DNA of 64,000 nucleotides from OMIW01 sp044235645 (lineage in GTDB: Bacteria; Bdellovibrionota_C; UBA2361; OMIW01), in assembly GCA_044235645.1 (NCBI GenBank), contig JBIIHQ010000008.1, positions 91,018-155,017 on the forward strand, read 5' to 3'. The notes under the pieces are model-generated. The model was not told the origin of the DNA. It worked only from the letters and a program-made list of their open reading frames with translations, and did no database searches. Every line of letters begins with the position of its first letter. Position 1 is the stretch's first letter. The translations under genes and the position numbers were made by a program. Positions 53,318-62,072 of the stretch are shown piece after piece.

Positions 53318-54517
53318 CTAATCGTCAAATCCTTGCTCAACGATGCTCATCGCGATACTCAAACAGCTCGTTGCTGCGGGGCTTGGTGCATTCAGAACGT
53401 GGATAGCCCGTCGTGTGCGATGTATCAAGAAATCATCGACAACCTTTCCTTCAAACGATACTGCCTGGGCTCTCACGCCCGAGGGAGCCCTCAAAAGATC
53501 AATATCTCGAATGTCGGGAAGTAATCGCTTTGCCGCCGCGAGGAATTTCGATCTGAACAAACTCACCCCAATCTCGCGCCGTGCCTCTCTCCAATGCTCC
53601 CTCAAGAGGCGACGAAATCCTCGGAACAAAAGGGTCTGAACCAGATCGCCCATGTTTATATCGGTGAAATGATATCCTTCGCGAGCAAACGCAAGAACTG
53701 CGCTGGGTCCACACTCTACATCTCCATGAACACCTCTTGTCACATGAATACCCAGAAAGGGAAAAGCTGGGTTCGGGACCGGATAGATCAGTGTACGGCA
53801 TAGCTCCGCCGAAGGGCCATCGAGATGATAGTAGTCACCCCTAAAGGGCACAATGCGAACGGGGGACCTTCCACCACAAAGCTCGAGGATACGATCGCTG
53901 TACAATCCAGCACAATTCACCAGGCGACTGCAACAAAAATCCCCCTGGCTCGTGACCAGTCGAATATTCCCTGCCATATTCTCCACCGCAATCACCTTGG
54001 CTGAACAAACGACCCGACCTCCCTTGGCTTGAATGAGCTCGCTCAGCTTCTCTGCTATCCTTCTGAAGTCCACCACCCCCGTAGATGGAACGATCAACCC
54101 CTTCCCCTCCGCTACCGCGGGCTCCACCTCACGCAGCCTTTCGACACCTACCCTCTCAACCGGAACGCCGTTCGCAACTCCCCTTTCATAGATCTGATTG
54201 AGCTGAACCTCTTCCGCTGGATTGAGGGCAACAATAATCTTACCCGATTGCCTCCACGGGAGATTATGATAACCGCAAAAAGCCTCAAGAAGAGCCTTTC
54301 CACGGGCACAGTTTTTGGCTTTGAGGCTGCCAGGTTTGTAATAAATACCCGAATGGATTACCCCGGAATTACGACCGCTCTGATGACAACAGACAGCCTT
54401 TTCTTTCTCGATGAGGACAACCCCAGAGCCTGGAAATTTCTCAAGATACTGGTGAGCCGTTGCCAGCCCAACCAATCCCCCACCGATAACGACAAGATCC
54501 AGAGTTTCGCAGGACAT
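53318..54517 (-). CDS. lhgO: L-2-hydroxyglutarate oxidase-like FAD enzyme
   Basis: A 399-residue FAD-dependent oxidoreductase: dinucleotide motif VVIGGGLVGLATAHQYL at the start, then CCHQSGRNSGVIHSGIYYKPGS (near 45-66), a sequence very typical of LhgO/L2HGDH, and LVNCAGLYSDRI further on. It oxidises L-2-hydroxyglutarate to 2-oxoglutarate, passing electrons to quinone in characterised members. The frame opens at 54547, but the Met at 54517 begins the domain directly. Its place beside a sugar locus may be chance, or the enzyme may act on another 2-hydroxy acid. Confidence 0.75.
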   Translation of the reverse strand: MSCETLDLVVIGGGLVGLATAHQYLEKFPGSGVVLIEKEKAVCCHQSGRNSGVIHSGIYYKPGSLKAKNCARGKALLEAFCGYHNLPWRQSGKIIVALNPAEEVQLNQIYERGVANGVPVERVGVERLREVEPAVAEGKGLIVPSTGVVDFRRIAEKLSELIQAKGGRVVCSAKVIAVENMAGNIRLVTSQGDFCCSRLVNCAGLYSDRILELCGGRSPVRIVPFRGDYYHLDGPSAELCRTLIYPVPNPAFPFLGIHVTRGVHGDVECGPSAVLAFAREGYHFTDINMGDLVQTLLFRGFRRLLREHWREARREIGVSLFRSKFLAAAKRLLPDIRDIDLLRAPSGVRAQAVSFEGKVVDDFLIHRTRRAIHVLNAPSPAATSCLSIAMSIVEQGFDD

Positions 54518-54690
54518 ACCGGAATGAAGGAGAAAAAGGACTCTCAAAAGCAGATGTAATTCAATACCAAATTATCTCGAATTATCATCTATCCTGCCAC
54601 CTCACATTTATTCTTTTCATGAAACTCGCCATCTTCTATTCTGCACGAGGAAATTATCTCACAATTATTACCTCTTTGTTTACGGTCAAT

Positions 54691-55629
54691 ATGAAAACAA
54701 AAGTCTTGGTGACTGGAGCCGCGGGCTATGTTGGCGCTATACTGTGTGAGCACCTTCTTGATGCGGGCTTTATAGTGCACGGAATTGATACCGTAAGCCA
54801 CTCACAAACCAGTCTCCTTCACCTGGCAGCAAATCCATCTTTCTCCTTCTCCAGAGGCGATGCACGCGATGAAAAGCTCCTTCAGGAATGGGTTCCTAAG
54901 TTTGATGTTATCTGTCCACTAGCCGCTGTTGTTGGCGCACCCGCTTGCGACAGAGACCCGTTTCTTGCCACCACTCTAAACCAAGATGCGATCTCCTCTC
55001 TCGCGAGGGTCGCCAGTGAGAATCAGTATGTCATCTTTCCCATGACCAACAGTGGTTATGGGATTCAGCCGGGGGATGCTCACTGTACTGAAGAGACCCC
55101 ACTCACACCAATATCACTGTATGGACGATCAAAGGCGAATGCTGAGAGGATACTCCTGGACTCGTCATCCGTGACATCCCTTCGTCTAGCGACTGTATTT
55201 GGTGCCTCCCCGCGCATGAGACTTGACCTATTAGTAAATTATTTCGTCTATTCAGCCGTGACCGAGCGTGTACTCGTTTTATTCGAGGAGCATTTTCGAA
55301 GAAACTTTGTTCATGTTCGAGATGTCGCTGATTGCTTCGTCTTCTGTATTCAGAATGCTCAAAAGATGGCGGGACAGATATTTAATCTTGGTCTTGACTC
55401 GGCAAACATGACAAAAGGACAGCTAGCAGAGCGGATCAAAATCCATGTTCCAGACCTCTATCTTCATTTCGCAAAGGTAGGAGTTGACCCAGATAAGAGA
55501 GACTACCTTGTATCAAACGAAAAGCTAAGAAGGTATGGATTTGAGGCTCGACGAACAATTGATGATGGAATACAAGAGCTTCTGAAGACGTATCGTATGC
55601 TTCCCTTGGGTTCGATGAGGAATTATTAA
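54691..55629 (+). CDS. NAD-dependent epimerase/dehydratase (SDR)
   Basis: The 312-residue extended short-chain dehydrogenase shows the NAD motif VTGAAGYVGAILCEHLL, Ser/Thr in FPMTNSGYG, and the catalytic Tyr/Lys in SLYGRSKANAE. It acts on nucleotide sugars, as an epimerase, dehydratase or reductase. The start at 54691 is chosen because the Rossmann fold begins two residues later; the longer frame to 54619 adds a tail not seen in the family. It is the first plus-strand gene of the nucleotide-sugar region. Confidence 0.85.
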   Translation: MKTKVLVTGAAGYVGAILCEHLLDAGFIVHGIDTVSHSQTSLLHLAANPSFSFSRGDARDEKLLQEWVPKFDVICPLAAVVGAPACDRDPFLATTLNQDAISSLARVASENQYVIFPMTNSGYGIQPGDAHCTEETPLTPISLYGRSKANAERILLDSSSVTSLRLATVFGASPRMRLDLLVNYFVYSAVTERVLVLFEEHFRRNFVHVRDVADCFVFCIQNAQKMAGQIFNLGLDSANMTKGQLAERIKIHVPDLYLHFAKVGVDPDKRDYLVSNEKLRRYGFEARRTIDDGIQELLKTYRMLPLGSMRNY

Positions 55630-55669
55630 ATCTAGCGGACTACCGTGGTTGCTTCATTTCCTTGATTGC

Positions 55670-56824
55670 TCAATCTCTCTGATGTGAATCTCCCGACTTT
55701 CTGCCGAAAAGATTTGTCTCCTCATGGCTGATTATATCAGCCTGCTCGGCATCTGTAGGAACTGATGTTATTTCCACATTTTCAATTAAGGGCTTATGCC
55801 TCTCTCTGAGTGCGAAATCGAGACGATCCTCTGAATAGAGTTCCTGGGACGCCATCACGATCTGGCTTCCCGAGAAGTCAAATGAGAATGGTACATGTAC
55901 GAACTCCGAAAGCGCGGCCTTAACAAACAGCTGTTGTTCGGGCCTCACAAATAACAACAGAAAACCTCCTCCCCCTGCCCCCGTGATCTTCCCACTAATG
56001 GCTCCAGCCGTTATCGCCCTATTATAGAGTTCCTCCACCGCCGGATTGCTAACCTTGCAGTTAAGTCTTTTCTTGGTCTCCCATGCTTCAGAAAGCAGGA
56101 CCCCTATCTCTCCTATGTCAGACTCACTGTTAAGTATCTCGCAGGCTTCTTCAGTAATGTCACTGAGAACCCGGAGGTTTCTCCTATTCGAATCCATCGT
56201 TTCAACAAAACCGCGCTGAATATCCGACGAAATGCGGGAGATTCCGGTATAGAACAGCATCAAATGCTGCTCAAGCTCTAAAATTCTCCTCTTTGGAATC
56301 GTGAAGGGAATAACCGAAACTTCTCCAGACTGATGAAACACAATTTTGTTTAACCCCCCGAAAGCAGCCGTTACCTGATCCTGGGAGCCGACATTTTCCC
56401 TCATCACCTCCTGCTCAATATGGATCGCTTTGTAGGCAAGTTCTTGCTTCGTGATCATCTTCCCATTCAGAGCAAATAAAGAGTTCAGAAGGCCCACTGA
56501 GAAAGACGAGCTTGAGCCGATACCACTGCGAGCAGGGAGATCGCCCACATGGTGAACCTCGACCCCGCTCTCAATTTCTAGATATTGGAGAATGGCGCGC
56601 ACCGCGGGATGCTCGATCTCTGAAATATCGCGGCACATTTCAATCTTTGACCATACGATCCGATTCCGGTGCTCAAAATAGGGAGGAAAGTGACGAACCG
56701 AGAGATAGCAGTATTTATTTATGGCAGCAGCAATAACCGCTCCCCCATGACGCCTATACCAATGAGGGAAATCGGTCCCACCCCCAAAAAGAGAGATTCG
56801 ATACGGGGTGCGAGAAATAATCAT
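55670..56824 (-). CDS. hddA: GHMP sugar kinase, HddA-like (D-glycero-D-manno-heptose 7-phosphate 1-kinase)
   Basis: The start at 56824 has AAAGG 7 bases upstream. The 384-residue protein opens ISRTPYRISLFGGGTDFPHWY, typical of the HddA/FKP-like GHMP group. The GHMP ATP loop is in LPARSGIGSSSSFSVGLLN (near 97-115), and the C-terminal motif is KITGAGGGGFLLLF. It is predicted to phosphorylate heptose 7-phosphate at C1 for GDP-heptose. A galactokinase- or fucose-type substrate is less likely but possible. A long C-terminal tail (about 60 residues) is unusual. Confidence 0.72.
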   Translation of the reverse strand: MIISRTPYRISLFGGGTDFPHWYRRHGGAVIAAAINKYCYLSVRHFPPYFEHRNRIVWSKIEMCRDISEIEHPAVRAILQYLEIESGVEVHHVGDLPARSGIGSSSSFSVGLLNSLFALNGKMITKQELAYKAIHIEQEVMRENVGSQDQVTAAFGGLNKIVFHQSGEVSVIPFTIPKRRILELEQHLMLFYTGISRISSDIQRGFVETMDSNRRNLRVLSDITEEACEILNSESDIGEIGVLLSEAWETKKRLNCKVSNPAVEELYNRAITAGAISGKITGAGGGGFLLLFVRPEQQLFVKAALSEFVHVPFSFDFSGSQIVMASQELYSEDRLDFALRERHKPLIENVEITSVPTDAEQADIISHEETNLFGRKSGDSHQRD

Positions 56825-56922
56825 ACGGGACCTTTCAGATTCCGGTCTTCTAGGAAGGGTCCAGTTCTGATGATTGAATCCCATCTAATGATTCCCGCCA
56901 ACGAGAGCCCGACCTTTACCTG

Positions 56923-57693
56923 ATGGGCGCATCAAATTTAAAGCGCCTATCATCAAAATCGAACAAAGGAGAACCGGTATTGCCCACATTCACCAAGAAG
57001 GTTATGTCATCCAGTTTGATAAAACCGACCTCTCTAAACGAAGTTCTCTCCCTGAGCGCCCCCTTTTACTTCCATGATTTTCGGGGGGAAAATATTGAGA
57101 TATTTCATTCCGATATTCTCAGAAACGAGGGTATTGACGTTACGTTTATTCGAGACTCAGTCTCCGTGTCCAAAAAGGATGTTCTTCGGGGGCTCCATGG
57201 TGACTTTTCAACCTGGAAACTCATATCCTGCCTCTCCGGTAGCATATATCTCGCCGTCGCAGACTTACGAGCTGCATCGTCCTCCTTCCTCAAATGGGAG
57301 GGTTTTCATCTTTCCGCTGAAAATAGACGACAAATCCTCGTTCCACCAGGTGTAGCAAACGGTCATCTGGTCTTATCTGATAGTGCTCTATTCTTTTATA
57401 AGCTTTCGTTCAATCATGATCGCTCCAGTCAATTTACCGTAAGATGGGATGACCCGGCACTTGGGATATACTGGCCCACTCGATCCCCCGTGCTCTCCGA
57501 ACGGGATGCCGGACTCGATCCGACAGCACCTCTTCTTGATCTCTCTAATTATCGACAACATCATGATTACCCCCGACGGATGCCTCACGTCGCATTTCAT
57601 GTCATCAGTGACACATCCATCAATTCATCGGCTCAACTAGCTGCTGATAGCTCCACGAACGAAATTATCGACATTCAGGGAGATTTCTCCTAA
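56923..57693 (+). CDS. RmlC-like cupin sugar epimerase
   Basis: The 256-residue protein belongs to the dTDP-4-dehydrorhamnose 3,5-epimerase (RmlC) group or the related GDP-heptose epimerases. Signatures are VLRGLHGDF (the catalytic His region), VPPGVANGHLVLSDSALFFYK and WDDPALGIYWP. The N-terminus extends about 25 residues beyond relatives; a Met at 57004 is an alternative start. It overlaps the convergent gene at 57665 by 29 bases. Confidence 0.75.
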   Translation: MGASNLKRLSSKSNKGEPVLPTFTKKVMSSSLIKPTSLNEVLSLSAPFYFHDFRGENIEIFHSDILRNEGIDVTFIRDSVSVSKKDVLRGLHGDFSTWKLISCLSGSIYLAVADLRAASSSFLKWEGFHLSAENRRQILVPPGVANGHLVLSDSALFFYKLSFNHDRSSQFTVRWDDPALGIYWPTRSPVLSERDAGLDPTAPLLDLSNYRQHHDYPRRMPHVAFHVISDTSINSSAQLAADSSTNEIIDIQGDFS

Positions 57694-58384
57694 AAAAGGC
57701 CGATGCGGCCGCATACGATTCAGGAACGCCAATATCAATAAATTCGCCGAGCGCGGGAAATGTGCGAATTCCTTCTTCAATCAGAGAAGGAAGTACCGTC
57801 CCTTCAAACGAGCACGGGGTATTAAAATCGCGCACTCTTTCGAAGATATTCCTCCTGATGTAGTAGATTCCCGCATTGATCCAGCCTGGTCTTACTCCAC
57901 TTCCCTTTTCAAGAAACCTCGTGACCATGCCATTTTCGTTCCGTTCAATCGCACCGAATCGGGAAGCATCATCAACATGTGTGATCGCAATTCCAACCTG
58001 CAAATCATCCTCTTGGATGGTGCGAAAAATCTCGTAATGATCAACCTGACACCAGGAATCGCCGTTCATGACCGCGACTAACTCAGTCTGAACAAAAGCG
58101 GAGGCTGCCCCGATAGCTCCGCCTGTTCCAAGGGGACTTTCCTCCATACTGTAGATAATTTCCATCCCGTGATAGTCATCACCAAAAACATCCATAATTA
58201 ATTCTGACCTATAACCAACGGCAAGAATAACCCGTTTAAATCCGCTCCTGAGGAGGGAATCCAGCAGAAATTTGAGAAATGGTTGTCCATTCACCTCTGC
58301 TAGAACTTTTGGACGGTCGGAAACCACAGGAGCAAGTCGTGTTCCCAATCCCCCAGATAAAATAATTACATCGTGAAATGTCAT
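57665..58384 (-). CDS. hddC: Nucleotidyltransferase, HddC-like (heptose 1-phosphate guanylyltransferase)
   Basis: The 239-residue sugar-1-phosphate nucleotidyltransferase has the signature ILSGGLGTRLAPVVSDRPKVLAEV at the start, VGYRSELIMDVFG, SPLGTGGAI and NGDSWC (metal-binding Asp). With the GHMP kinase it would make GDP-D-glycero-alpha-D-manno-heptose. A different nucleotide or sugar is possible. It starts inside the stop of the DegT-fold gene (4-base overlap) and overlaps the end of the RmlC-like gene. Confidence 0.75.
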   Translation of the reverse strand: MTFHDVIILSGGLGTRLAPVVSDRPKVLAEVNGQPFLKFLLDSLLRSGFKRVILAVGYRSELIMDVFGDDYHGMEIIYSMEESPLGTGGAIGAASAFVQTELVAVMNGDSWCQVDHYEIFRTIQEDDLQVGIAITHVDDASRFGAIERNENGMVTRFLEKGSGVRPGWINAGIYYIRRNIFERVRDFNTPCSFEGTVLPSLIEEGIRTFPALGEFIDIGVPESYAAASAFFRRNLPECR

Positions 58385-59571
58385 CTTGCCTTGACAGAAT
58401 TCAGAAGTTCACACAGCCAGAGAATATCGGCCTCCCTCAGTCCCGGGTAGTTTCCGATATACATTCCGTAGAAATGGACATGTTCAGTCACAGGATAATC
58501 GAGATAAATATCACCCAATAATTTTCGAAGGTAGGGCTGCCTCAACTGATTACCTCCCCCGCTCAATCCTCGACGAAATTCAACTCCTTCCCCTCTGAGA
58601 GCTGACATAATTGCATCCATCGTCGCAGAATCCGGATTCCTCAGAACTACAGTGAATGCGTAGTTTGAAGAACCCTCTTGCGAAAACTCTGTGTAAAATC
58701 TCTCTCGATCAAGACCGGAAAGAAATACTTGTAGATTACGTTTCCGAAGTTCATTATTTTTATCGAGCCGCTGCAACTGCTGAAGACCGACAACTGCGTT
58801 TATCTCTGTGCTACGCATATTGTGCGCTGGATATGCGAAAATAAAGTCAGGATTCAGATCCGGATAGTCTGATCGGTACTGTCGCTTGAGCTCTTCAGAG
58901 AGCGACTCACGGACCATTCCGTGCGACCGCATCATCCTCGCCATTTCATAAACTCGGTCGTCATTTGTACATACCATGCCACCTTCAATCGTGCTCATAT
59001 GATGGGCATAATAGAAGGAGAAATTGGAAATAAGGCCAAACGTTCCTAGCTTCGCTCCACGGTGGACCGCTCCATGAGACTCACAGACGTCTTCAATGAG
59101 AGCAATACCTCTATCTTGAAGGCCCGAAAGAAGTCGATCGTCGAGGCCGTTATAACCGAGAATATGGGTCAGAAATACCGCTCGTGTTTGTGGCGAGATC
59201 CGTGTTAAAACCTCATCTGAGTTCATCGCTAGATTAGACATTTGGATGTCGCAGAACGTCGGCTGAAGACCAGCAAACAACACCGCTGCGATATCGGAAA
59301 CCCAGGTAAGAGGCGGTACGATCACTTCCCCCTCGCCGAATAACTCTCTAATGATGCACATCGAAATCTCATTCGCAGATGAGCCCGAATTGACGAAAAC
59401 TGAGTGCTTCACCCCAAGCCATCTTGACCATTCAGCCTCAAATTCTGCCACATTTTTCGATTGAGTTAGAATCGGATCGTCCTGCTTGAGAAAGCGTATA
59501 ACCGCATCTAAATCCTCCCGAGTAATGTTGTTTTCCATCAGTGGCCAGCGGCAGCGAGCAGAATTGACCAT
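58381..59571 (-). CDS. DegT/DnrJ/StrS-fold enzyme with His at the PLP-lysine site (ColD/E1-like 3-dehydratase)
   Basis: The 396-residue PLP-fold enzyme has NSGSSANE, IVPPLTWVSD, IEDVCESHGA and the segment FSFYYAHHMSTIEGGMV. In aminotransferases of this family the SFYxxK position holds the PLP Lys. Here it is His190-His191, as in GDP-4-keto-6-deoxymannose 3-dehydratase (ColD) and CDP-sugar E1 (RfbH). Such enzymes use PLP/PMP to remove the C3 hydroxyl of a 4-keto sugar and do not transaminate. The start may be the second Met (MENNITRE). It ends in a 4-base overlap with the HddC-like gene. Confidence 0.8.
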   Translation of the reverse strand: MVNSARCRWPLMENNITREDLDAVIRFLKQDDPILTQSKNVAEFEAEWSRWLGVKHSVFVNSGSSANEISMCIIRELFGEGEVIVPPLTWVSDIAAVLFAGLQPTFCDIQMSNLAMNSDEVLTRISPQTRAVFLTHILGYNGLDDRLLSGLQDRGIALIEDVCESHGAVHRGAKLGTFGLISNFSFYYAHHMSTIEGGMVCTNDDRVYEMARMMRSHGMVRESLSEELKRQYRSDYPDLNPDFIFAYPAHNMRSTEINAVVGLQQLQRLDKNNELRKRNLQVFLSGLDRERFYTEFSQEGSSNYAFTVVLRNPDSATMDAIMSALRGEGVEFRRGLSGGGNQLRQPYLRKLLGDIYLDYPVTEHVHFYGMYIGNYPGLREADILWLCELLNSVKAR

Positions 59572-59692
59572 ATGCTTCCCTTAAAAGAACTGTTTAATCA
59601 ACATTAGCTCGGATCGAACCAATTCAAGAAGGCATTATTTATCGGTCTTTTGTGGCACTATCAACCCACAAGAGGCAGATATGCGAACCCTT

Positions 59693-59721
59693 TTGAGGTA
59701 AAATCTCATCACCTCTTTAAT
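59693..59721 (+). promoter_or_regulatory. Possible sigma-70 promoter for the radical SAM gene
   Basis: TTGAGG (59693-59698), a 17-base spacer and TTTAAT (59716-59721), which matches TATAAT at five of six. It lies 130 bases before the ATG at 59852, in AT-rich DNA. Confidence 0.4.
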
Positions 59722-59851
59722 ATAAAAATATGGTTCTCTGAGACAAAGTCTCTATGAGACGTTATTGTTCTCATTTCCCCACGTGCACAAGAGGAAACTC
59801 ACCCGTCAAAGCTTTCAAGTTTTCTCTCAGCACACTTTTTTATAGGTCACC

Positions 59852-61423
59852 ATGGCTACGGGTCAAAAGAAACTCGATCTTCTTCTGGTTAACGCGCCGG
59901 GGAAAACCCGTATTTACCAATCTCTCGCGACGGACTTGGCTGCATATGAACCCCCAATTTGGGCATCGCTAATCGCGCGCCATATCGACAGGCGAGGGTT
60001 CAGTGTCAGCATACTCGATGCGGAAGCACTTCAAATGACCTATGCTCAGACGGTCAGAGAGATAATCGATCGGCAAGCTCGATTGACCGTCTTTGCGGTT
60101 TACGGACAACAGCCGTCCGCATCAACCCAATGTATGCCAGCGGCTGGAGATGTGTGCCGTATGCTCAAAGAGGATTGTCCTGAGCTTGCGACCCTCTTTT
60201 TGGGCACGCATATGGCCGCCCTACCACTTCTAACGATGCAAACCGAAATGGCCGACTTTGTGTGCGCAGGCGAGGGACCAACCACCATTAGTGCTCTTCT
60301 TAGGGAGATTAGTAGCCCATGCCCACAATTTTCAAAAATCCCCGGCCTTTGGTATCGCGAGGGAAAAACGATACAAGGAAACTCCAATGGGCCTAACATC
60401 CTTGATCTCGATGCTGAACTGCCAGGCATGGCCTGGGATATGCTTCCGATGAGTAATTATCGTGCTCACAATTGGCATTGCTGGGATGGGTCAACTTCAC
60501 GCCAGCCTTACGCATCTCTCTATACGAGCCTTGGGTGCCCCTATAAATGCAGCTTTTGTTGCATAAACGCCCCATTTGGCGGTTCAGGAATTCGATACTT
60601 TAGCCCAGATCTGGTTCTGTCGGAAATCGATATCTTGGTAACTAAATACGGGATCAGAAACATCAAAATTGCCGATGAAATGTTCGTACTAAATCCCAAG
60701 CATGTCCTTGGAATAGCCGACCGAATCATAGAGAGAGGGTATGACCTCAATGTCTGGGCCTATGCACGAGTGGACACCGTAAGGGATAGGTTTCTTGAGC
60801 GTCTTAAGTTAGCTGGCTTTAACTGGCTGGCACTAGGGGTAGAATCGGGTAGTAAATTTGTCCGTGATGGCGTCGAAAAGGGCAGGTTCGGAGAAAATGA
60901 AATACGAGATGTAATTTCAAGGATCCAGGACCACGGCATAAACGTCTGTGCCAACTACATATTTGGACTGCCGGATGACACCCGAGAAACTATGCAGGAA
61001 ACGCTGGACCTCGCTTTATCGCTGCAGACCGAGTATTCGAACTTTTACTCCGCAATGGCCTATCCAGGCTCCCCCCTCCATCAGTCGGCTACTGCGAGGG
61101 GATTACGACTTCCCGAAAGCCCGGGTGGCCCTGGCTGGATCGGCTACTCACAGCATGCCTACGAAACTTTCAATCTCCAAACGGATTATTTATCAGCTGC
61201 CGATGTTCTATCATTTCGCGACAAGGCATTCACGACTTACTTTACCGATCCGTCGTATCTCCAGATGATGTCTCATAAATTCGGGACTGAGGCCGTATCC
61301 CATATCAATCACATGACATCTATTAAACTCGATCGCAAATTCGTCTTAGATGTGGTTCCCGATGCCTCCATCGGAGCAAGGACCTTTGTTCACCATTCTT
61401 CAAATAGATTATCTGAGGGCTAA
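59852..61423 (+). CDS. B12-binding-domain-type radical SAM protein
   Basis: The 523-residue protein has an N-terminal region of about 170 residues that resembles the cobalamin-binding domains of this class, then a radical SAM core with CPYKCSFC (Cys229, Cys233, Cys236) and a C-terminal region of about 130 residues. The missing or weak DxHxxG corrinoid motif means B12 binding is not assured. Class members do methylations, epimerisations or ring changes. In this setting it may alter a sugar or its attached group. There is no stop-overlap with neighbours; its own promoter is possible. Confidence 0.75.
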   Translation: MATGQKKLDLLLVNAPGKTRIYQSLATDLAAYEPPIWASLIARHIDRRGFSVSILDAEALQMTYAQTVREIIDRQARLTVFAVYGQQPSASTQCMPAAGDVCRMLKEDCPELATLFLGTHMAALPLLTMQTEMADFVCAGEGPTTISALLREISSPCPQFSKIPGLWYREGKTIQGNSNGPNILDLDAELPGMAWDMLPMSNYRAHNWHCWDGSTSRQPYASLYTSLGCPYKCSFCCINAPFGGSGIRYFSPDLVLSEIDILVTKYGIRNIKIADEMFVLNPKHVLGIADRIIERGYDLNVWAYARVDTVRDRFLERLKLAGFNWLALGVESGSKFVRDGVEKGRFGENEIRDVISRIQDHGINVCANYIFGLPDDTRETMQETLDLALSLQTEYSNFYSAMAYPGSPLHQSATARGLRLPESPGGPGWIGYSQHAYETFNLQTDYLSAADVLSFRDKAFTTYFTDPSYLQMMSHKFGTEAVSHINHMTSIKLDRKFVLDVVPDASIGARTFVHHSSNRLSEG

Positions 61424-61470
61424 TCGGTCATCTTTCAGCGAAAAAAGCCTTCCAACGTATACCCAGTATT

Positions 61471-62004
61471 CTATTTGGAACTCAAATGGTCACCAAATTC
61501 GATTATTAAGGTGGGCCCCCTGTTCTCCAGAGCTTTCTGGTAAGTGGGATATATTTGCTCCGGCTCATGGAGCTCGACGACATCAATTGTCGTAAACATA
61601 CTGCGAAGCCCTGCAGAAAAATTCCCGACATGTTGATGGCCCGGGTGGATTGGGGCTGTCGTCCCGACTGCTGTTCTAATTATCAGTTGAGGATTTATAG
61701 CTCCATCACTAATTGCAGCCATTTTATCGATCATGTTCACCATATCAGAGGTAGCAAGGAGCAAAAAATTCTGTCTAGGGAAGATACTTATCGGTATACC
61801 TCCAGCGAGAGAGATACCGAGCGTCATCTGCATTTGAAGAGATTCAGATACCGGGATTTCGACCCTTCTCTCTGCAGGAATGTCGGCAACCGATCCATAC
61901 ATGAATGTCCCCGGGCATCCAACAGCCTGCCCGAGAAAAATGGTCCTCGGATCTTCAGCGAGCCACTCCATGCTCCTTTTGACCTCATCAAAATATTTTC
62001 CCAT
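61471..62004 (-). CDS. TPP-enzyme pyrimidine-binding subunit (transketolase/E1-beta-like)
   Basis: The 177-residue protein resembles the PYR domain of E1-beta and transketolase. The TPP-activating Glu is expected in PVSESLQMQM (Glu54), and QLIIRTAVGTTAPIHPGHQH and VVELHEPEQIYP fit the rest of that domain. It lacks the C-terminal transketolase domain. It pairs with the TPP-binding subunit 68 bases upstream on the same strand, so the two likely form one alpha2beta2 enzyme. Confidence 0.75.
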   Translation of the reverse strand: MGKYFDEVKRSMEWLAEDPRTIFLGQAVGCPGTFMYGSVADIPAERRVEIPVSESLQMQMTLGISLAGGIPISIFPRQNFLLLATSDMVNMIDKMAAISDGAINPQLIIRTAVGTTAPIHPGHQHVGNFSAGLRSMFTTIDVVELHEPEQIYPTYQKALENRGPTLIIEFGDHLSSK

Positions 62005-62072
62005 GAGAACCCCAATCCGTTAGCCCCTCGGACGCTATCGGGCGTCCTATCGCTACGACATTGATATCCGAC

